Shown: positions 1 to 9,087 of the stretch, piece after piece
Layout of the letters: each line of letters opens with the position of its first letter
Numbering within the stretch: position 1 is the stretch's first letter
Assembly: GCF_000376985.1 (NCBI RefSeq)
Contig: NZ_AQYA01000019.1
Coordinates: forward strand, 1-33,054
Length of the DNA: 33,054 bases
Source: Streptococcus henryi DSM 19005
GTDB taxonomy: Bacteria > Bacillota > Bacilli > Lactobacillales > Streptococcaceae
Direction of reading: 5' to 3'
Notes under the pieces: generated by a model
Database searches by the model: none
What the model was told of the DNA's origin: nothing
What the model saw: the letters and a program-made list of their open reading frames with translations, nothing else
Translations under genes and position numbers: made by a program

Positions 1-1391
<1,391 letters not shown>

Positions 1392-1413
1392 TTAACAGCA
1401 TCCACTAATCCTG

Positions 1414-1977
1414 TTATAAATCGTTATCGAGGGCTTTTATCATTTTTGCTGGGACCCCACCAACAACACAATTATCAGGGACATCTTTATTCACGACAGC
1501 ACCTGCTGCAACGACAACATTATTACCAATAGTAACACCAGGTAAGATTGTAACATTACCTCCAATCCATACATCGCTTCCGATTCTAACCGGTTTTGCT
1601 ATTCCTAAATTTTGCCGTCGTCCCCTTGGGCTTAGTGGGTGATTTACAGTAGTAATCAAGGTATTAGGACCAATCATCACATAGTCACCAATTTCAACTT
1701 TTTCTACATCAAGGATAGTACCATTGTAGTTCATCAAGAACTGGTTACCAACATGAATATTCTTCCCATTATCACAATTAAAGACTGGTAGAATATTGGG
1801 ATTGTCACCAACTGAACCAAACAATTCACTAATAGCCTCTTGTCTTTTGTAAACATCGAGCACATCTATACTATTCAGTTTTTGACAACCAATAATTGCA
1901 TTTATTTTTAAAGCATTTACCTCACTATCCGTAAAATCATAAGGTAAACCCGCTTTTAATTTTTCGAGTTCTTTCAT
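1414..1977 (-). CDS. sugar O-acetyltransferase (Maa/LacA/NodL family)
   Basis: Transfers acetyl from acetyl-CoA to a sugar hydroxyl; in the LacA/Maa family this is thought to detoxify or tag non-metabolised sugars. The 187 residues have the family length. An N-terminal maltose-acetyltransferase cap (about 5-58) is followed by a left-handed beta-helix of hexapeptide repeats (about 70-180, e.g. VWIGGNVTILPGVTIG). The catalytic histidine is H113 in TTVNHPLSP. The ATG has a good GAGGTG Shine-Dalgarno. It is the first visible gene of a unit that runs into the 6-phospho-beta-glucosidase, opposite to an RpiR regulator, so it probably acts on the same sugar. Residues 41-46 read DVYKRQ, a string often seen as adapter contamination; the codons here differ from the adapter (see rejected items). 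Confidence 0.93.
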   Translation of the reverse strand: MKELEKLKAGLPYDFTDSEVNALKINAIIGCQKLNSIDVLDVYKRQEAISELFGSVGDNPNILPVFNCDNGKNIHVGNQFLMNYNGTILDVEKVEIGDYVMIGPNTLITTVNHPLSPRGRRQNLGIAKPVRIGSDVWIGGNVTILPGVTIGNNVVVAAGAVVNKDVPDNCVVGGVPAKMIKALDNDL

Positions 1978-2254
1978 CTTTTCACCTCTTTTCTTACTTT
2001 TAGTTTATCATTTGCTATAATAATTACTAGCAGTTCTACAAGATTTGGTTCCTAGTTTACAAATTTCCTAATTTTTCTTGTCTATTTTTGGAACAGAGTT
2101 TCATTATAGAATATTTTTCAAAACAAATATGACCTGAAAGTATACCAAACTTTTAAACTGTCATTGTATATCAAAACTTCACTAATGCACATTACCATGA
2201 AGCAAAACAGAATGAGGATTCTTAATTGTCATCCAATTAAAGGGGGGAGTGGGT
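1978..2254. other. Divergent intergenic region, glucosidase unit / RpiR regulator
   Basis: This 277-base AT-rich gap must hold the promoters of both the acetyltransferase/glucosidase unit and the RpiR gene. I could not find a convincing -35/-10 pair with correct spacing on either strand, nor a clean cre site. The only clear signal is the AAGGGGGGAG ribosome site at 2239-2249 for the regulator. Confidence 0.5.
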
Positions 2255-3163
2255 ATGTTTTTACTAGAAAAACTTGAGTACAGTAATTTTTCCAATAGCG
2301 AACAAATTGTTGTAGATTATCTATTAACACAAAGAGAGGCGATTGAGGAATTGACAATCAGTCAAATTGCTGCCAATACCTTTTCATCTAAGTCGAGTTT
2401 GGTTCGAATCAGTAAAAAACTTGGTTTTAAGGGCTGGACTGATTTCAAAAAGGCATTTTTAGAAGAAATTAACTACTTCAATAAACAGAATTCAGGGATT
2501 GATGCCAATACTCCTTTCGATAAATCAGATAATTATCTACAAATTGCATCAAAAATTGCCAACCTAGAAAAAGAAGCGATTGAGGATACCCTTTCATTAT
2601 TAAAAGCAAAAACAATCAATGAAGCAATTCATCTAATGAAGGAAGCAAATACTATCCATATTTTTGCAGCTAGCAATAACCTACTCAATGCCCAAGAATT
2701 CGCTCACAATATGTCCCGAATTCAAAAAGATGTTCGAATCCATCAACTTCAAGGAGAAGTACTTTTTAATGCTTATTTAGCTCAGGAAAACTCACTTGCC
2801 CTGATTATCTCTTATTCTGGGGGCACAGAAAGTCTGATTCGAATTGCTAAAATTCTTAAAGAAAAGACCATTCCAATTATATCCATCACTTCACTTGGGG
2901 ATAACCCTATCAGTTTACTCGCTGATATTAACTTTAGACTGGCAACCAAGGAAAAACTTTATTCCAAAATCGGGACCTATTCAACAGACACTTCCATTAT
3001 ATATTTACTAGACACCATTTATTCCTGTATTTTTGCTCAAGAATATGAAAAAAATTTGAAACTTCGCCGTCTAGCATCACAAATAATTGAATCTGAAAGA
3101 CATGCAGATTCAACTATTTTAAGAGAGTTGGATACTAGTAGCAAGTCTGACAATATATCCTAA
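2255..3163 (+). CDS. MurR/RpiR family transcriptional regulator
   Basis: A DNA-binding regulator that senses a phosphosugar. Residues ~1-75 form the RpiR helix-turn-helix (ELTISQIAANTFSSKSSLVR is the recognition part), and residues ~120-250 form a SIS sugar-isomerase fold, with the SYSGGTESL segment matching the phosphosugar-binding loop. The length of 302 residues is normal. I chose ATG 2255 rather than GTG 2249 because the G-rich Shine-Dalgarno ends directly against the GTG but sits 5 bases before the ATG. It is divergent from the O-acetyltransferase/6-phospho-beta-glucosidase unit and is the obvious candidate to control it. The effector is not known; a 6-phospho-glucoside or glucose 6-phosphate would fit. 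No terminator directly follows; the next hairpin is at 3371. Confidence 0.9.
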   Translation: MFLLEKLEYSNFSNSEQIVVDYLLTQREAIEELTISQIAANTFSSKSSLVRISKKLGFKGWTDFKKAFLEEINYFNKQNSGIDANTPFDKSDNYLQIASKIANLEKEAIEDTLSLLKAKTINEAIHLMKEANTIHIFAASNNLLNAQEFAHNMSRIQKDVRIHQLQGEVLFNAYLAQENSLALIISYSGGTESLIRIAKILKEKTIPIISITSLGDNPISLLADINFRLATKEKLYSKIGTYSTDTSIIYLLDTIYSCIFAQEYEKNLKLRRLASQIIESERHADSTILRELDTSSKSDNIS

Positions 3164-3370
3164 GTCTCATTAACATAATCAAGAGTTGGTTTCTCTGAGC
3201 AAAAACCTCCCTCAGATAAACATTTGAAACTTTCTACAAATCGAAAAAATTATTTAGGCAAATCAGAAATAAATGGGACGGATTACGTAGAGTAAAGAAT
3301 GTAAGCTCCTAGAAAAATCATCGCTTTCAAGATGGAAGATAAGAAGGGCGAAGGGAATTATTTTATATAG
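3164..3370. other. Intergenic region after the RpiR gene, no gene seen
   Basis: About 200 bases between the RpiR stop and the terminator. No open frame with a ribosome site, no RNA gene and no repeat family that I recognise. Confidence 0.5.
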
Positions 3371-3412
3371 AAAAAACTGCTAATCAGAAACAAACTTCTG
3401 ACTAGCAGTTTT
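3371..3412 (-). terminator. Rho-independent terminator of the hydrolase operon (possibly bidirectional)
   Basis: A 13-bp stem (3377-3389 with 3396-3408) with a 6-base loop; the one imperfect pair is G-U on the minus-strand RNA. Six A residues at 3371-3376 become the U-tract for minus-strand transcripts, and a TTTT after the hairpin could serve the RpiR gene from the other side. Confidence 0.85.
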
Positions 3413-3430
3413 CTTATATGCAGACCATCC

Positions 3431-4369
3431 CTATTTCACTGGCATATACCTGTCAAAATACTCATTTAGCTTTTCTTTCAACAACTTTTGCATATCCTTG
3501 TCACGGTGCAGTCCATGGCCAGAATGCTCAAATACCAGGACATCATTTGCAACATTGTTCTCTTCAAAAGCCTGTATCAGGTATGGAGTTGTGGTAAAAG
3601 GTACAACCTTATCATGTTTACCAAAGGCGATAAGACTTGGGGGACTGTCTTCATCCACCCACTGAAAGGCCTCGACGGCTTTAGCAATTTCCTGATATTC
3701 CCCATTTTCCATCATTTCTTTTGTTAACGCTACTCCTGTAATCGGAGTGAAGAAGGCAGCTGCCTGCTCCAGGTCCTTGTCAAGGCCATACCAGCCATCG
3801 GGTTGGAAACTGGTTGGGGGAACCAGGGCATAGACAAAACGGATTGGGACAGGGGCGTCCTTGCCATCGCGATAGGCATATAGAGTAGCTAGACCACCAC
3901 CTGCCGAGCCACCGGCAAGGACCATTTCCTCAACAGGGTAGCCCAGCTTTTTAGCCTCAGCTATCACATGAGGAATAGCCTCCTTGATTTCTTGAGACAT
4001 GGTCGCCACCGAGGCATTATTACTGTCCGTTCTCAGGGTATAGTTAATACCTGCGGCTACATAGCCCCGATTGACAAAGCCCTTGAGGATATCAGCGTCA
4101 TCACTTTTATCGCCTGTTGTAAAGCCGCCAGCATGGAGATAGATGACCAAACCATAACTCTTTCGGTCCTGATTGGCAGGGAGATAGAGGTCAAACTTAT
4201 TGGACTCCTTTTCTCCATAAGCAATATCCAGGTGTTCTGTCCCGACTGTCTCATTCCAGACAACCTTATCCGCAGCCAGGCTGGTCACCCAAAGATTTAG
4301 CCCCAATCCCAGGGCAAAGGCAGCAATAAAGGCCCCTAAGTAAACTAAGATTTTCTTCACAAGTTTCAT
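3431..4369 (-). CDS. Membrane-anchored alpha/beta-hydrolase (HSL-like esterase)
   Basis: A serine esterase predicted to work outside the cell. Residues 1-6 are basic (MKLVKK), residues ~7-30 form one hydrophobic signal anchor, and the rest is the catalytic domain. The oxyanion motif is HAGGF (79-83), the nucleophile S155 is in GGSAGG, and D253 (FGKHDK) and H285 (EHSGHG) complete the triad. Its 312 residues fit a minimal hormone-sensitive-lipase/BD-FAE type esterase. It is the last gene of the operon that starts at 8942; its ATG shares one base with the TAA of the preceding 41-codon gene. A strong terminator follows. Substrate unknown: short acyl or acetyl esters on a glycan or lipid are possible, but nothing in the sequence decides this. 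Confidence 0.85.
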   Translation of the reverse strand: MKLVKKILVYLGAFIAAFALGLGLNLWVTSLAADKVVWNETVGTEHLDIAYGEKESNKFDLYLPANQDRKSYGLVIYLHAGGFTTGDKSDDADILKGFVNRGYVAAGINYTLRTDSNNASVATMSQEIKEAIPHVIAEAKKLGYPVEEMVLAGGSAGGGLATLYAYRDGKDAPVPIRFVYALVPPTSFQPDGWYGLDKDLEQAAAFFTPITGVALTKEMMENGEYQEIAKAVEAFQWVDEDSPPSLIAFGKHDKVVPFTTTPYLIQAFEENNVANDVLVFEHSGHGLHRDKDMQKLLKEKLNEYFDRYMPVK

Positions 4370-4494
4370 TAGAACAAACTCCCTCCCAGTAACATATCCA
4401 AGGCCAGATCTTTAAACAAATAGCCAAGGGTAAAACCTAGAATGATGACCAACACTAAGCCCATACTCATTTTTCTCTTTGCTCCATTTTTCAT
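4369..4494 (-). CDS. Small single-pass membrane protein, 41 aa
   Basis: A short frame between two hydrolase genes, joined at both ends: its ATG overlaps the TGA of the upstream hydrolase (ATGA) and its TAA overlaps the ATG of the downstream esterase (TAATG). GGGAG lies about 7 bases before the ATG. The product starts with the basic stretch MKNGAKRKM, then has one hydrophobic helix at about residues 10-27 and a short tail ending GGSLF. The double overlap leaves almost no room for a chance ORF and suggests tight co-translation with the hydrolases. I do not recognise a family. It may be a small partner or assembly factor for the anchored enzymes; that is inference. Confidence 0.72.
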   Translation of the reverse strand: MKNGAKRKMSMGLVLVIILGFTLGYLFKDLALDMLLGGSLF

Positions 4495-5429
4495 GGCATT
4501 TCTCCCATCTTTATTCTCACATCCTGATACATGTCATTGATCAAGATTTCAGCATTTTCACCCACAAAAGCCTGACCAGCCTCGGTATCCCCCTGCAGTT
4601 GCCACATAAACCAGGCTGTGACATAGCCACTGGCGGAGTACATCATCTTGTCATGATCCATGCCAGATCTTCTGGCAACCAATTTTTGCTCAGGGATTTT
4701 GTCAAAAATCACGTTCAGCTCCGAAAGCGGAATAACTGTTTCAACCTCAAATTTTCCTTCCGTACCAGCCAAAACCATGATTGGCACCTGGACCTTTGAG
4801 CTATCATAATTGTAATCCGTCATTTCCCTCGTAGTCTTCTCACTGACTGGCGACAGGGGCACCGCCGTCTTGAAATAGCCCTTATAGGCATCGTTGGTGA
4901 TAACATTCATGACCGCCGCTCCGCCCTGAGAAAAGCCCGTGATTCCGATATTTTCCTTGTCGATTTTTTGGAAAAAGATGCTCTCCACAGCCTCATTCTC
5001 AGCTAGAAGAAAGTCCAGGGCCTGCATGGTGGTGTGACCTGTCCCAGTCCCCCTATCCTGTGTCCCCACAACGATAAAGCCCCAAGAGGCATAATGTTCA
5101 AACAAGGCCTCGTATTTTGTCGCCTTGCCACCTGTACCATTGACCATAAATATCACAGGGTAGGTTTTTTGGCTCTTCGCTAAATCATTGGGATAGAAAA
5201 TAGAATACTTCTCAATCGGTTTTTCAGCATCGAAAACAACTTTTTCGACATCAAACCGACCTTTTTTCAAATAGTGAGCTTCCAGCACCGAACCCGTTGC
5301 AATCTGCGACCGGAAATCCGCACCGATATCTTTTTTATTATCTGCATAGAAATAGAGGGCAGTTAGGACAAGGCCTAGGACAAGGAAACCAATGACACTA
5401 AATTTCAAAATTTTTATCAGCCTTTTCAT
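4491..5429 (-). CDS. Membrane-anchored alpha/beta-hydrolase (dienelactone hydrolase/lipase-like)
   Basis: Serine hydrolase with a basic N-terminus (MKRLIKILK), a signal anchor at residues ~10-28 and an extracytoplasmic domain. The nucleophile is S167 in GFSQGG; H259 in GMDHDK is the likely base, and E224 in AGTEGK stands where an Asp is usual, so the acid residue is uncertain. VNGTGG (96-101) probably forms the oxyanion loop. The fold and the segment GTQDRGTGTGH resemble the chlorophyllase/dienelactone-hydrolase/polyesterase group rather than the HSL group of its neighbours. It follows the upstream pectinacetylesterase-like gene after 12 bases, with AGGTGA before the ATG, and overlaps the 41-codon gene by 4 bases. 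Length 312 residues. Substrate unknown. Confidence 0.85.
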   Translation of the reverse strand: MKRLIKILKFSVIGFLVLGLVLTALYFYADNKKDIGADFRSQIATGSVLEAHYLKKGRFDVEKVVFDAEKPIEKYSIFYPNDLAKSQKTYPVIFMVNGTGGKATKYEALFEHYASWGFIVVGTQDRGTGTGHTTMQALDFLLAENEAVESIFFQKIDKENIGITGFSQGGAAVMNVITNDAYKGYFKTAVPLSPVSEKTTREMTDYNYDSSKVQVPIMVLAGTEGKFEVETVIPLSELNVIFDKIPEQKLVARRSGMDHDKMMYSASGYVTAWFMWQLQGDTEAGQAFVGENAEILINDMYQDVRIKMGEMP

Positions 5430-5441
5430 CTGTTCACCTAC

Positions 5442-6581
5442 TTATTCATAAACCTTATCAAGCAATTCCGTCCCATAATCTTTGAGATTCCCATTAATGG
5501 CATCTTCTAACCAGACACTGATAGACTGCTGGTTACTTTCCAGAGGAAACCAGACTGCTGGCGTTGAAATGATGGTATGGGCTGTTAGATTTCTAGGGTC
5601 GTCATACCATTTGACACCGTCCCAGATAAAGGTTGAAACCTTTTGTTTGTGAAATTCAGCTACTGTATCTTTTAATATTTTTTGATAAATATCCGCTTCC
5701 TTTTCCGAAACATCCATAACACCTGTGTCAAAATAATTTTGGACCTTGGCCAAATCGCCATCGCGAGTTGATGAATCGAAAAGAAGTTTAATATCCTCTC
5801 CGTATTTTTCACGCAGGGCCGTTAACATATCTAGGGTCAAGTTATCCGTCTTTATCTTCTCCGTAATGGTTTCCGGTGCTTCCCATACGGTGGTTGCGAT
5901 AGTCTTCCAATCCTTATGAAGCAGTAACGAGGAGTCAATCAAGACATTCTTATTAGGAGCAGTTGGAAAGTAATTGGTGAAAATATCATCCGCAAGCAGG
6001 GCAGCACCAAAACCGCCAGCACTATAACCTGTTACCAGGACTGTGTCAGGATTTTCTATCCCGGATAAGTCCATGATTTTGTCCATGGCTTCCTGATAAT
6101 TGACATAGCCATTATGATAAAGAACCTTTTCTTTCCCATCTGTATCAGTATACTTGAATTCCCCTCTGCCTGCATGGAAGTCCCCAGTTGCGTAAGGGAA
6201 CATAATGACACTCCAGTCCTTATAAGGAGAATTTTCAGTCGGAGAAGCTAAGCCACCCATATTCATGGTAATATTAGCCAGATAGTCCACAGGTACAGAT
6301 TTGGTATTATAAGTATCATTCTTTGCCATTTCTTCATTAATACTTACACCACCACCTGCAAAGTAGACCAACACCTTATTTTCCTTACCCTTTTTGAAGA
6401 ATGCTCTATAACTTCCCCCTTCTGAATCCTTCATTTTTGAGGTCGTCACCTGATACATCTTATCGAGCTTAGGATTGGCTGATAAATTGGGATATTCCAA
6501 AACAAAGAAATACACCCCCGCAGCAACAACCAAGAGCACTGCAAATATTCCCAGTAAGATTTTTCCTAATTTTTTTAACAT
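5442..6581 (-). CDS. Pectinacetylesterase/Notum-like hydrolase, membrane-anchored (copy 1)
   Basis: A carboxylesterase of the pectinacetylesterase (PAE) family, the family that includes animal Notum. Residues ~7-28 are a signal anchor. The oxyanion loop is FAGGG (74-78), the nucleophile S187 lies in GYSAGGFGA, and D274 (STRDGD) and H335 (TAHTI) fit the Ser-Asp-His triad. Length 379 residues. It is a close paralogue of the gene at 7791-8942: long blocks such as DTVLVTGYSAGGFGAA and FDSSTRDGDLAK are identical, so the pair arose by duplication. The Shine-Dalgarno is AAGGA. The previous gene ends 28 bases upstream and the next starts 12 bases downstream. Family members remove acetyl or acyl groups from polysaccharides or proteins; the bacterial substrate here is open. 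Confidence 0.85.
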   Translation of the reverse strand: MLKKLGKILLGIFAVLLVVAAGVYFFVLEYPNLSANPKLDKMYQVTTSKMKDSEGGSYRAFFKKGKENKVLVYFAGGGVSINEEMAKNDTYNTKSVPVDYLANITMNMGGLASPTENSPYKDWSVIMFPYATGDFHAGRGEFKYTDTDGKEKVLYHNGYVNYQEAMDKIMDLSGIENPDTVLVTGYSAGGFGAALLADDIFTNYFPTAPNKNVLIDSSLLLHKDWKTIATTVWEAPETITEKIKTDNLTLDMLTALREKYGEDIKLLFDSSTRDGDLAKVQNYFDTGVMDVSEKEADIYQKILKDTVAEFHKQKVSTFIWDGVKWYDDPRNLTAHTIISTPAVWFPLESNQQSISVWLEDAINGNLKDYGTELLDKVYE

Positions 6582-6609
6582 AATATTCCTTCTTTCAAGG
6601 GTAGGTTCT

Positions 6610-7707
6610 CTACGGTTTCACCACACCCAAACCTGCCTCTTCCGCATAGTAGTTCAGTAGACTGACAAAGGCTTGAAAGTTGATACCGTGGTTTTCAAAA
6701 GGCAGACTGACCAGTTTTCCAGTTCCACCTGCCTGATTGAGTTGCTCAACAAACTGCTCTGAACCTTTGATATTGACCATGGTATCCTTTTTCCCATGAA
6801 AAAGATAAACTGGCGGAAAATTAGCATTGACATAAGCCAGAGGGTCGATGGCTGCCACCCGCTCTGGGTAATCTGTCAAACTTCCTCCGATATAGGTCTC
6901 CACAAATCCTGGAATAGGGTCAACTGTCAGATAACGGGCATTATCAGAAATCCACTGCAAATCTACTGCCGGATACATGGCGATAACCGCACTTGGTAGG
7001 GGAGCATCTAACTGTCCACTAGATACCAGCCCTGTATAAAGCAAGTCCAGGTGACCTCCGGCAGATTCACCGGACAGAATAAGCTTATCACTATCCCCAC
7101 CATAGTCCTGTGCATGAGCCTTGATCCAGTTCATGGCGTCAGCAATATCTTCAGTCGCCTTTTCCCAAGTAGGATTATCACTTGTTGCTAAGCGATAATT
7201 GATACTAAAGACGACATAGCCCTGCTTGGCCACCTCCCAATGCAATCCTGACAGGGATTCAGAATCCCCATGACTCCAGCCTCCCCCGTGGATATACACA
7301 TAAACGGGGTGTTTTTCCTTGGAAAATGGTTCTGTATTCCTGTAAACCGAAAGTGTCAGGTCTTGTCCCTTCTTGGTTGCATAGGTTACCACCTCATCAG
7401 GTTGGGCTGTCAAGGGAATAGACATTTCCCCTAGCAAAGTCAGGGTTCCACCATTTTCCTCAACCACTTTCTTGGTCATGGACCACTCGACAGCTCCCAG
7501 AATTAGAGCCGTCAGAGAAAGGACCGTTAAAAACAGTGTAGACTTGGCCAACTTTTGGCCCCGTCCGCGAGTAAGATAGAGCCCAACCAGGCCCGATAAA
7601 CCGATAACAACCAGTAAAGTAAGAAAGCGTCCCGAAATGGGAAAGGCAATACTCCCAAATTGGGTCAGCCAGTTCTTATTTTTCCCAAGAACACCGATAA
7701 AGACCAA
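6610..7707 (-). CDS. Membrane esterase (HSL/BD-FAE type), N-terminus displaced by a frameshift
   Basis: The catalytic part is complete: HGGGW oxyanion loop (140-144), nucleophile S215 in GESAGG, D308 in GKKDT and H340 in ENHGIN, numbered from the TTG at 7707. Before it lie two membrane helices (about 28-45 and 57-72) and part of a third. Without correction the frame can only start at a TTG with no ribosome site. The proper start is almost certainly ATG 7781, preceded by GAGGAGG, but that frame stops at 7722. One missing base between 7743 and 7722 separates the two. Corrected, the protein begins MKPKVGSIARKLLKAL and continues as GFLVTFLSLLVFIGV, a normal basic-then-hydrophobic anchor, giving about 390 residues. 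As it stands the gene is probably inactive, unless the base is a sequencing error. Confidence 0.75.
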   Translation of the reverse strand: MVFIGVLGKNKNWLTQFGSIAFPISGRFLTLLVVIGLSGLVGLYLTRGRGQKLAKSTLFLTVLSLTALILGAVEWSMTKKVVEENGGTLTLLGEMSIPLTAQPDEVVTYATKKGQDLTLSVYRNTEPFSKEKHPVYVYIHGGGWSHGDSESLSGLHWEVAKQGYVVFSINYRLATSDNPTWEKATEDIADAMNWIKAHAQDYGGDSDKLILSGESAGGHLDLLYTGLVSSGQLDAPLPSAVIAMYPAVDLQWISDNARYLTVDPIPGFVETYIGGSLTDYPERVAAIDPLAYVNANFPPVYLFHGKKDTMVNIKGSEQFVEQLNQAGGTGKLVSLPFENHGINFQAFVSLLNYYAEEAGLGVVKP

Positions 7708-7781
7708 TAAACTGAGAAAAGTTACAAGAAAGCCAAGGCCTTAAGTAATTTCCGAGCAATGCTACCTACTTTTGGTTTCAT
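7708..7781 (-). pseudogene. Displaced 5' end of the frameshifted esterase gene
   Basis: ATG 7781 has a textbook Shine-Dalgarno (GAGGAGG, 3-4 bases away) and lies 9 bases after the stop of the upstream gene, like the other gene junctions of this operon. It opens MKPKVGSIARKLLKALAFL and hits TAA at 7724-7722. The open frame that continues into the esterase is entered by going back one base near 7740, where the DNA reads AAGGCCTTGGCTTTC. Confidence 0.75.
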
Positions 7782-7790
7782 ATTCCTCCT

Positions 7791-8942
7791 CTATTCATAA
7801 ACCTTATCAAGCAGGTCTAGTCCATAACTGGTATCCTGACCTGCCATATTTTCTTGTAGCCAGGCTGCAATGGATTGGCCCTGTTCCTCAAATTCCTGCC
7901 AGACATAAGGTGCAGCAATAATAGTATGCATGGTCATATTGAGGGTATCATCATAATATTGGAGGCCATCCCAGAAGAAGAGTTGGACATTGGCCTTTTG
8001 AAATTCTGGCACCAATTCCTTCAACCGGGCCTGGTACTTGTCGGCCTCCTTCTCATTAACATCAAAACTGCCTGTTTCGATATAGTTTTGGTACTTGGCA
8101 AGGTCCCCGTCCCGGGTTGAGCTATCAAACATCAGATTTATTCCTTCGCCATACTTGGTGTTTAGGTCATTTAGCATGTCCAAGGTCAGATTATCACTCA
8201 CCATTTTCGAGGAAATATAGTTCGGAGTCTGCCATACGTTTTCCGCTGTGCTTTGCCAGTCTTGATAGATTAAGAGGGAAGAGTCCACCAGAAGGTTTTT
8301 GCTCTTGGCATTAGGGTAGTAATTGGTAAAAATATCATCGGCCAAGATAGCTGCTCCAAATCCACCTGCACTGTAACCTGTCACCAAAACAGTGTCTGGA
8401 TTGTCAATACCAGCCACTTCCACCACCTGTTTCATGGTCTCAGTATAGTTGGTGTAGCCATTGTGGTAGAGAATTTTGTCCTCCCCCTTATCATTGGTGT
8501 AGTGAAATTCCCCCGTGCCAGAGTGGAAGTCAGCCGTCGCATAAGGTACTAGGACGATGGTCCAATCCTTGAAGGGAGACTCCTCACTATCAGTTGCCAA
8601 GCCCCCCATATTCATTGTTAGGTTGGCCAAGTAATCCGTTGGTACTGCCCCGTGGAAGTAAAAGTTTTCCGGGTCCTTGGCTGTTTCTTCATTAAAACTC
8701 GCACCGCCACCCGCAAAGTAAATCATGACCTTGTTTTCAGAGCCTTTCTTGATAAAGGTCCGAAAGGCACCACCTGTCGAATCCTTCATCTCAGGACTAG
8801 TCATCTTATACCATTTCCCAAGCTTGGGCTCTGCCTTCAAGGTCGGGTATTGGAGGACAAAGGTATAAATTAAGCCAGCTGTTAGGGCCAGCAGCAAGAG
8901 GATGACTCCTATTATCTTTGCAATCCTTTTAAAAATTTTCAT
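7791..8942 (-). CDS. Pectinacetylesterase/Notum-like hydrolase, membrane-anchored (copy 2)
   Basis: First gene of the hydrolase operon. The 383-residue product has a basic start (MKIFKRIAK), a signal anchor at ~9-30, oxyanion loop FAGGG (76-80), nucleophile S191 in GYSAGGFGA, D278 in STRDGD and H339 in TMHTI, the PAE/Notum triad. It is a close paralogue of the gene at 5442-6581. I start it at ATG 8942, which has AGGAGA 7 bases upstream; a longer frame from TTG 8972 would run through that ribosome site and has none of its own. Transcription should start from the minus-strand promoter at 9005-9033, opposite the TetR gene. Substrate unknown; the family removes acyl or acetyl groups from glycans or proteins. 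Confidence 0.86.
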   Translation of the reverse strand: MKIFKRIAKIIGVILLLLALTAGLIYTFVLQYPTLKAEPKLGKWYKMTSPEMKDSTGGAFRTFIKKGSENKVMIYFAGGGASFNEETAKDPENFYFHGAVPTDYLANLTMNMGGLATDSEESPFKDWTIVLVPYATADFHSGTGEFHYTNDKGEDKILYHNGYTNYTETMKQVVEVAGIDNPDTVLVTGYSAGGFGAAILADDIFTNYYPNAKSKNLLVDSSLLIYQDWQSTAENVWQTPNYISSKMVSDNLTLDMLNDLNTKYGEGINLMFDSSTRDGDLAKYQNYIETGSFDVNEKEADKYQARLKELVPEFQKANVQLFFWDGLQYYDDTLNMTMHTIIAAPYVWQEFEEQGQSIAAWLQENMAGQDTSYGLDLLDKVYE

Positions 8943-8965
8943 TTCTATCTCTCCTATTGTCGGAC

Positions 8966-8994
8966 TTGACAAATTGTCTCGTCTCAGTTACTAT
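8966..8994 (+). promoter_or_regulatory. Promoter of the TetR gene
   Basis: TTGACA at 8966-8971, a 17-base spacer and TACTAT at 8989-8994: a near-consensus sigma-70-type promoter. Start of transcription would be near 9001, giving a leader of about 87 bases. Confidence 0.8.
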
Positions 8995-9003
8995 CGATGT
9001 AAC
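8987..9003. promoter_or_regulatory. Candidate TetR operator between divergent promoters
   Basis: GTTAC-N7-GTAAC inverted repeat. It overlaps the -10 box of the TetR promoter and the predicted start of the opposing hydrolase transcript, so one bound dimer could shut both. A further symmetric word, GACAAATTGTC, covers the -35 box at 8968-8978. Confidence 0.5.
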
Positions 9004-9004
9004 A

Positions 9005-9033
9005 ATTGTACCATCGCTACCAAGCCAACTCAA
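9005..9033 (-). promoter_or_regulatory. Promoter of the hydrolase operon
   Basis: On the minus strand TTGAGT (9028-9033), a 17-base spacer and TACAAT (9005-9010). Transcription would start near 8999, about 57 bases before ATG 8942, inside the candidate operator. Confidence 0.75.
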
Positions 9034-9058
9034 GAAATTAGAGTGTCTGAACTGCAAA

Positions 9059-9085
9059 TGGTACAGAGGGAAGGAAAGTGTACCA
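9059..9085 (+). repeat. Inverted repeat TGGTACA/TGTACCA enclosing the TetR ribosome site
   Basis: Arms at 9059-9065 and 9079-9085 with a 13-base loop that contains AGGGAAGGAAAG. A third copy of TGTACCA lies at 9007-9013 in the hydrolase promoter. It could be a DNA site for the regulator or an mRNA hairpin that presents the Shine-Dalgarno in its loop. Confidence 0.5.
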
Positions 9086-9087
9086 GC

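Noticed and set aside
1840..1857. DVYKRQ in the O-acetyltransferase, a string typical of transposase-adapter contamination in assemblies
   Set aside because: The codons read GATGTTTACAAAAGACAA and differ from the adapter at four third positions; the protein continues normally on both sides.
8943..8972. Ten-codon extension of the first hydrolase from TTG 8972
   Set aside because: It runs through the AGGAGA ribosome site of ATG 8942 and has none itself.
8902..9087. 62-codon N-terminal extension of the TetR protein
   Set aside because: It would be translated across both divergent promoters and the operator, and is unlike the family.
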